DNA of 64,000 nt, taken from contig JAVLUZ010000756.1 of NCBI GenBank assembly GCA_036768485.1, positions 80,129-144,128 of the forward strand, in the 5' to 3' direction. The notes beneath the pieces were generated by a model. That model saw only the letters and a list, made by a program, of their open reading frames with translations, was not told the origin of the DNA and made no database searches. The position numbers and the translations under genes were made by a program. Origin of the DNA: Mermis nigrescens. Lineage: Eukaryota > Nematoda > Enoplea > Mermithida > Mermithidae. The number at the start of each line of letters is the position of its first letter. The stretch's first letter is position 1. Shown here in pieces: positions 55,476-64,000 of the stretch.

Positions 55476-56059
55476 ATTGGACGTTCCCTCCTTTAGGCTG
55501 CTAGCTACAGCCGAGCTGATCAATCATCGTAAAATTATTTTTCGATCCAAAAATCATCATTTTGGCCATCTAAAAATGTGTAACGTTTCGTTCACCTTTG
55601 TTGTTGTATCGACCGCGATCGTGGCAGTGCGCAATTTAAGTAAGCGTCCGTGGTAAAGATTTTGTGTATCGTGGTAAAGTCATCGTTATTTTTCTATTTC
55701 CGTCGAACTTTTATCGACGAAGGCAGCTCTCACGCTCGCATTTTTCTATAAACGTCGACCCACAGGCGACGATTCATCATTTTTCTCTCTTGACGACGAA
55801 ATTCCGTCATTTAGGTGTTTACCTACCTGTTTTTCTAACCACGTACACGTTCTTGCGCTTTAGGCTTAGTCCTATCTGTTTTCGATCATTTCACGTCTGG
55901 TATATCTTACTTCACGTAAGGAAGTACTATTTACGTGGAAAAACCTGTTTTTCGGATCGACAAAGGCCAAATTCGAAACATTTATTTTGGGAAAAATTTC
56001 GACGTACTGAAATTTATTTTACCCAAGGTCACATTTTTCGACATTTTTGATACCTAAAA
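55476..56059 (+). other. Probable 5' leader of the gag-bearing retroelement
   Basis: Between the inverted repeat and the gag frame. Pyrimidine-rich, with no long frame of its own kind. It would serve as the untranslated leader if the element is Ty3/gypsy-like, but a primer-binding site complementary to a tRNA could not be identified by eye. Confidence 0.4.
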
Positions 56060-58251
56060 ATGGCAGGAAAAAGGTTTTGCGGACACCGCCCGCTAAATTG
56101 AAAAAAACCTTCTACGCCACCTACTTCAACTCGCCAATTACCTACCGCGCCTGTTGACTCTAATAGCGCGAGTAATTCTGCGAGTAATGACACAATTACG
56201 AAAGACGTAACTACTACGGCGAATAATGATAAATTACCCGCGTCACTAAATGCCGCGAGTAATACACAGTCCGATGATGAATTGTTATTGACAACTGTGC
56301 GATCGCGCATTAATCAAACTTCGATAACTAGATCGGACCCTAACATTGATAATTCATCAAATCATACAATGATTGATAATACGACTACTCATAACACAGC
56401 GAATAATCCTGAAACCAGTTCGGAGCGCGAAAATCCCGATTCTGACGTCGAAAGTAATCATAGTCACAGCATAAATGCCGACCAAGAGCGTGCTAATGCT
56501 AATGCGACTAATGATCTTCTTTTGAAAGCTCTACAAGCTATTCATTTACAATTTTCGGATCTTTCTACGCGCTTTGAACAAGATAAAAAGGCAAATGCGG
56601 ATGAAATGCGTAAACTGCGTCTGGAGCTAAGCACTATGCTTAAACCCCAACCAGTTCTGAATCGCATAGAGAGTAATCCATCTGAGCGCGTTAACCACTC
56701 AATCGATAGCGCAAATTTTTCTGAATTCAATGCACAAACTGCGAATCGTGCGCAAAGTACGCATCGTGCATCTTCACTGTTGTCTACTAGCAACAGAGCG
56801 TCAAATTCACGCTCACCTTCGGAAACCGTTCCTGAAAATATAACTCAAAGTTGTACAAATCGCGCGCCTGTGATGTCTAATTTGTCACAGAATCCTTTAA
56901 ACACGGGTTTGCAACCAGTGCAAAACTCGGGTTTTTCGGAAAATATACCTACGATTTTGCAGCCGTCGGTATCGATTTCGCAGACGTCGCGATCTCGACC
57001 TTCGCTGTCTTTAAATCGTAATGCGCCTTCTTTCGTACCTAGCTCTTCTACTACGAACTCGCAGCAGCAATTGAATCCTCCTCCGCTGCAATATTTTCCA
57101 CCTCAAGGCGAAAATTTACCTAATAGCTATGTACCTAATCCCATAAATGTGGAAATACCACTTAATAATAATATTTTGCATTCTTCCAATATCGAAATGC
57201 AACCTGTTGAGATAAATCTATCTGGCATTAACACCGAATCTGCACCTCCACCTGAATCATCTAGTAGGAGAAGACATGTAAAATTTTCTGACGAAAGCTC
57301 ATCTAACAGCTATGATCGCCCACGCAGCCGTCGCTCGCGTCGCAAAAGTCGATCGCGCAGACGACGTCATCGGCATAGTTCAGGTTCTTCATCTGAAAGC
57401 TCTCGTGGTGACTCGCGTCTCGCTGATTCCTTGAATCGCGGACCATTTTTGCAGCAAATGCAATTTGCAATTGCTAATAAAAAATTTTTTGATGGCGATA
57501 AATCGGATATGAAAGCATATTTTGCAGAATTTGAATCGCTTGCCAATACCTATGATATTGACAAAGCTGATCGTTTAAAATTCGCTACTGGATTTCTTGA
57601 TCCTTATGTTTTGCGTTTATACCGTTCGTTACCTGCTGACATACAACAATCGTATTCAAAATTGAAACAAGCGCTAATAGCCGAATTTTGTCCCATGGAC
57701 ACCGGTGCGCTCTTTAATCGTTTTTTGTCACACAAACAGCAGCCTAACGAATCGGTTAAAGCTTATTATCTCTCGCTTCGCGAAGAATTAATTAAGTCTG
57801 ATCCTTACCTTGAAATTGATTCGCCACATTTCAATAATTTAATGCGACATCAGCTAAAAGAAGGTTTATTACCGCACATTTTGAAAGAGGCATATCACAA
57901 AAAACCTAGAGCATCATTAGCTGAATTTTTTGGATAATGCGCTAAGCGCCGAATTTGCTAACAAAGAATTTGAGGATAAAAAGGCAGTAACGCCTTATGT
58001 ATCGGTAACAGCTGTCTCCTGTAGGCAGCGTAGTACCTAAAAGATACTCCTCGCGCATCTAACCAAAATGATTCAAATCGTTCACGTTATAAAACGTTTC
58101 ATCGCTCATCGCGTGCTGAGAAACCAGAAAGTTCTTCTCGTAAATATTGCACCTTTTGCAAGCGCATAGGTCACATTTATGAGGAATGTTTCACGCGTCA
58201 AAGGCAAGAAGTAACTAATAATACTAATCAGAACAATCAAGCAGAGCGAAA
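56060..58251 (+). pseudogene. Ty3/gypsy-type gag, frame-broken, running into assembly gap
   Basis: The main open frame spans 56282-57937 (551 codons), and an in-phase ATG lies upstream at 56060 before a TGA at 56099. The N-terminal half is Ser/Asn/Thr-rich and low complexity. An Arg/Ser block (near residues 335-365) precedes a capsid-like region: FFDGDKSDMKAYFAEFESLA, then SYSKLKQALIAEF and the rest of a retrotransposon gag domain. A zinc knuckle CTFCKRIGHIYEEC follows at 58148-58190. At least three frame changes (near A runs at 56067 and 56101, and the T run at 57928) lie in homopolymers, with more near 58018-58040. They may be decay or sequencing error. Protease and polymerase would follow, but the N gap starts at 58252 and unrelated repeats lie beyond it. 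Confidence 0.78.
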
Positions 58252-58351
58252 NNNNNNNNNNNNNNNNNNNNNNNNNNNNNNNNNNNNNNNNNNNNNNNNN
58301 NNNNNNNNNNNNNNNNNNNNNNNNNNNNNNNNNNNNNNNNNNNNNNNNNNN
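58252..58351. other. Assembly gap (100 N)
   Basis: Exactly 100 N, a conventional placeholder, so the true length is unknown. Retroelement gag lies left and a MITE fragment right, so the missing part probably includes pol and the 3' LTR. Confidence 0.97.
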
Positions 58352-58718
58352 ACCCCGAACCCCCCATGCCCAGGTATGGTTGTGGAGATAGTTCAAGCAA
58401 TTGATCTTTTGTGTATGACTTTGAAAGTAATTGAAAAATGTTTATAAAGTTTGTTTGAAATTTTGCATCACCATTGTTTAGAGCTCGTTGAGGAACGTTT
58501 AAGAAAGCCCTAATTTTTGACTACCCCTAATTGTTCTCGATATATCTAACTTTAAAAAATATTTTGTCCCTCCCCCGAAATAATCCTGGCTACGGGCCTG
58601 CTCGTACCTACATACATGCATTTGATCAAAATACGATTAGAACAAATTACCAATTCCTCTTCAAGAATCGATGCATCCAACTTCGTTCGTGTGATTTCTT
58701 TGAACTTAGTCTTACAGT
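58352..58718. repeat. Inverted partner of 10351-10720
   Basis: Holds the end of a family B MITE (CCCCCATGCCCAGGTATG), a family A terminus (CCTGGCTACGGGCCTG) and flanking DNA, all reverse complement to the 10-kb locus. Confidence 0.8.
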
Positions 58719-59573
58719 TTTTAACTTGAATTTTGAGCGTTTAGCTGTCTTTAAATTTTTATAAATTTGATAGTCAATTTTATAACAGGACATCTTCATG
58801 TGCTTTAGTAAAATAGTTATGCTGGAAACTCATGGAATGTTTAAGGATGGTTAGTTACTCAAATTTTTAGCGGGTTATGCCCAGACATGCACAACATGGG
58901 AGTTCTGGGGTTGGAATTTAGAAGTGCCCTTTTTGGGCCTAAAAATAGTGTGTACGCGTCAAAAACATCGTTTTTCGGCGTTTCTGCTGATGCTCTATCT
59001 TTCCAGAACATAAAAACAAAAAATTTCCGGAAAAATCAAAAAAGTCGAATAAATTGAACAAAATATAGGTAAAACATGAGTATATGGCGTGAAACGCCAA
59101 AAATTTGATCCTTTTGAGCAAATACATGGCTAAAAACGAACTTAGACTTACAGTTTTTGCCTTGAATTTTGAGCGTTTAGCTGTCTTTAAGTTTTTATAA
59201 ATTTGATAGTCAATTTTATAACAGGACATCTTCATGTGCTTCAGTAAAATAGTTATGCTGGAAACTCATGAAATGTTTAAGGATGGTTAGTTACTCAAAT
59301 TTTTAGCGGGTAATGCCCAGACATGCACAACTTGGGAATTCTGGGGGGGTTGGAATTTAAAAGTGCCTTTTTTGGGCCTAAAAATAGTGTGTACGCGTCA
59401 AAAACATCGTTTTTCGGCGTTTCTGCCGATGCTCTATCTTTCCAGAACACAAAAACAAAAAATTTCAAAAAAAAATCAGAAAAGTCGAATAAATTAAACA
59501 AAATATAGGTAAAACATGAGTATATGGCGTGAAACGCCAAAATTTGATCCTTTTGAGCAAATACATGGCTAAA
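58702..59573. repeat. Tandem duplication, two units of 436 bases
   Basis: Units 58702-59137 and 59138-59573 align end to end with few differences (for example TTAACTTGAATTTTGAGCG versus TTGCCTTGAATTTTGAGCG). Each holds a family I-related piece with GGCGTGAAACGCC. High identity suggests a recent event or an assembly duplication. Confidence 0.88.
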
Positions 59574-59679
59574 AACGCTTAAAAAGAACACCTTTTCTGC
59601 GAATTTTCAGGAAATTTTAGGTAAACTTTCGAAAAATCGCGAATTCTAGGGTGTGAAACCCTCTCCCCCAAACCACACG

Positions 59680-59830
59680 TGAGCAGCAAGAAATTCTGGG
59701 GGATCAGGATGGGTAAAATTGCCAAAAATGTTATTAAAAATAGAATTCTGAGGGTTCACAGTAATCTGGGGGAGGATTCAACTTCTGGGGGGCATAAACC
59801 CCCTGCCAACCTCCTCCCCACGCCCATGTA
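59680..59830. repeat. G/C-tract MITE fragment (also near 19664 and 62980)
   Basis: Shares AGCA..AAATTCTGGGGG..TC, AATGTTATTAAAAATAGAATTC and ACAGTAATCTGGGGGAGG with the inverted copy at about 19660-19850 and with 62975-63110. Termini not resolved. Confidence 0.6.
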
Positions 59831-60060
59831 TACCCCTAACCCCCTTAATATCATGTAAGGTGGTGCCTATTTTTTATCCTCGCTCGCATGTATGCATTTG
59901 ATTTCACGAAATTCGACGTATTGCGAAGGAGCATTTGTTGTGACTTGCTGTGCTACATATTTATGTGTGCTTACTTCGTCTGCGCTGTGCGCTTTGTTCT
60001 TTCGTCTTATCCATGCAGAACTTTTACGCGGGAACTCGTTATATGTGCGGCAAATATTGT

Positions 60061-60206
60061 CAGGCACGTATCTTTGGGCCCCCAAATTCAGAAAAATATG
60101 ACTATTTTAAACGTTATTTAGTGCTATTTTTGGCCTTTTCGGGCTTAGTCCCTCCAAAAAATTGGTGTTGGTCCCATCAAAAATAGGACGGCCAGCTACG
60201 TGCCTG
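60061..60206. mobile_element. Family E MITE, short
   Basis: 146 bp, CAGGCACGTATCTTTGGG to CCAGCTACGTGCCTG, flanked by AATATTGT and AAAATTAT (6 of 8). Confidence 0.75.
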
Positions 60207-60875
60207 AAAATTATGCAAAAAGAGTCAGTCTACTTCGAAAGTTATGAAAAAACACGGTAGCAGTAAGCATTAGCTGTAAGATGACGGGAAAAGTAATCTT
60301 AGTTAATGCAATAAAGCTTCAACAAAAATCAATATTTATAGTTATAGTATGAATTGAGGTAATACGAAAATATGTAAATGACTATTGGAACACTTTCTTC
60401 TTTCAAAAATTCTTTATTTTAAAATCATCATCAGTGCGATAGATATGAGTTTCAAACAAGCCGGACGGACTTAATTTGCACCGCGCTAAAAAACTGATTC
60501 GAACACATTTTATTTATCATGGTAATCGCTTGAAAGTAATCTAGACTCTTTATATCTTTATTCACTTGTTTTTATAACTAAAACTGATGTGCTTTTTAAA
60601 ACACGCTGTTAATTTGCTGTTTTTGTTTGTTCATGTTCAATTATGTAGATGTGCGTGCACGCATTTTAGAAATAAAACTTTGTATCTGTATTATTTGGAG
60701 TATCGCTTTGAAAGCATCTATCGCTGAGCTATTTCGTGTCACTGAAAGTAAATCCTTCAAATTGGCTTGATTATGCTTAAGTTGCTGCCTAACATGTATG
60801 TACATATGTGCGCATTTTTATCCTGCAAAGGGGGTTGATGGAGCTGAACTTTTTTTAATGTTAAAGTACTGCGAA
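60207..60875. other. No gene seen
   Basis: AT-rich single-copy-looking DNA. I find no conserved reading frame, RNA gene or element boundary. Confidence 0.5.
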
Positions 60876-61173
60876 CAGTGGCGGATCCATGATTATCTGA
60901 AGGGGGCGGAACCCATAATTTCCCTAAAAGCGTCAAACATTGTCCAAAAATTCGAACATTATGCTCAAAGTACCGTTTTTTGCTCTATTTTGGTAGGGAA
61001 AATCATTTCTGATGCAAAAGAAGTAAAAAGTTTGCTAAATTTTCCTAGAAAAAATTTGAAAAATCATGATAAAAATAGCTAAGTCATCAATAAATATACA
61101 CATTTATTCTTCATTGCGCCCAAATATTTTTTGACGACAGGGGTGCGTCTCCGCCCCTCTGAATACGCCAGTG
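60876..61173. mobile_element. Family S element, short
   Basis: 298 bp, CAGTGGCGGATCCATG to CTGAATACGCCAGTG, flanked by ACTGCGAA and CCTGAGAA (6 of 8). Internal AAGGGGGCGG and CCGCCCCTC tracts match 24808-25428. Confidence 0.75.
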
Positions 61174-61975
61174 CCTGAGAAGTTCATTTTTGCAATTCAT
61201 ACATGGTATTTTTACGTTCAAATACTTCAAATGTCAATACGATTCGAGGTGAAATGAGGTAGGTATTCTTGATGTGTATACGAAGATTACAGTATTTTTG
61301 CACTGAAAACCTCAACATGACCGGAACGAACATGGTCTCATCTTGTGCTCCATTCAGGGATTCCTGGACTTTGACAGTGTCCTCTGACTAAGCATGGTAT
61401 ATTTCGTTGTGCTTCGCATGAGCGCAGCAAATTTAAGTTATTTTATTGTATCCTGCGCATTTTGAATGCTTCGTCGTTAAAATTTTAGACTTGCTCAAGT
61501 GTTTCAGTATCAGAAAATTACGTAAGGAAATAGTTATGATTAAGAGAAGTAATGGAAGAAATTGGGGGCAACATAATGCTTCGTTATTAGTGTCTTGAAG
61601 GTCGAACAAATAGACTACGTATGGGCTTGGGGTTGGGCTGGGCAGAATTCAAAAACCCTCGCTGTACTCTCTAAATTTAGTTTTTCGAAATCTTTCATTA
61701 ACCAATTTTTGATGCCCGTGGATATGGAGCGATGCGAATCGTTGTAGAGTGGTGTTTTTTACTCATACTGCCATGTTTTCGACTTAATTTTCGGACCCCT
61801 GGTCCCTTTAGAATTTCTTTCCTCTCCTTGTATGGTATTGATTCTATTTTAAAATCAAATCGAAGTAACTCGCCATGTCTTCATTTTTCTCAGATGATCA
61901 CTTTTTAACGACATACACCAATAATTTGGAGTAAATCATTCCGCGCGTACATTCCATTGGTTGCTGTCGTCTAAA
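61174..61975. other. 5' flank of DHFR
   Basis: A family B-like fragment (about 61620-61830: GGGCTTGGGGTTGGGC, TTTTTGATGCCCGTGGATAT) ends about 150 bases before the DHFR start codon. The remaining upstream stretch has no obvious TATA box. The region AGTAAATCATTCCGCGCGTAC just before the ATG may hold the transcription start, but this is only a guess. Confidence 0.35.
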
Positions 61976-63975
<2,000 letters not shown>

Positions 63976-64000
63976 TAAGATAATCGTCGCCGTAACGTAT

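Noticed and set aside
60798..61082. 94-codon plus-strand frame near 60.9 kb
   Set aside because: It spans a family S MITE edge to edge, so the frame is read-through of a non-coding element.

Overview
This is a eukaryotic, most likely insect, genomic window: AT-rich, gene-poor and very rich in small DNA transposons. A hemipteran (scale-insect or mealybug-like) source is my guess from general character only; nothing in the window proves it. Two spliced host genes can be supported. On the minus strand, twelve exons spread over about 30 kb (48709 down to 18393) spell most of a SPATA20-type protein (thioredoxin-like DUF255 domain plus alpha/alpha barrel, about 696 residues recovered). Its final C-terminal exon was not found. 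At the right edge, the plus strand holds the first three exons of dihydrofolate reductase (61976-63974), which continues past the window. Its first intron has an apparent GT to GA change at the donor.

Almost everything else is transposon. Left end (1-7040): copies of a long repeat built from GTGTAAA / CAGATTCGTAA units. 7820-9757: an exactly bounded, internally deleted hAT transposon (12-bp inverted ends, perfect 8-bp target duplication) carrying a nested GC-rich foldback element. 9758-18392: non-autonomous elements, a GGCCCC-type hAT-like element, and two very long (TA)n tracts either side of an element. 18393-48709: the SPATA20 gene, whose introns hold dozens of MITEs, several within 30-50 nt of splice sites, plus paired inverted minisatellites. 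49090-53510: a pogo-like MITE, a multiply nested insertion with a hAT transposase remnant, and a tRNA-like element between inverted ends. 54011-58251: a long inverted repeat followed by a broken Ty3/gypsy-type gag ORF running into an assembly gap (58252-58351). 58352-61975: a tandem duplication and more MITEs.

The most interesting pattern is a set of hAT-like elements with closely similar termini (TAG-R-G-M-T...). Each carries subterminal arrays of a hexamer of the form YCGG plus a dinucleotide that differs between elements (CCGGGG/CCGGCC, TCGGCC, CCGGAA, CCGGTA). Three have perfect 8-bp target duplications and one retains a hAT C-terminal transposase fragment. A second cross-family signal is a short GGCGC-TTC-GCGCC hairpin repeated about 30 times inside otherwise different TIR families. 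Both patterns were read by eye and are unquantified.
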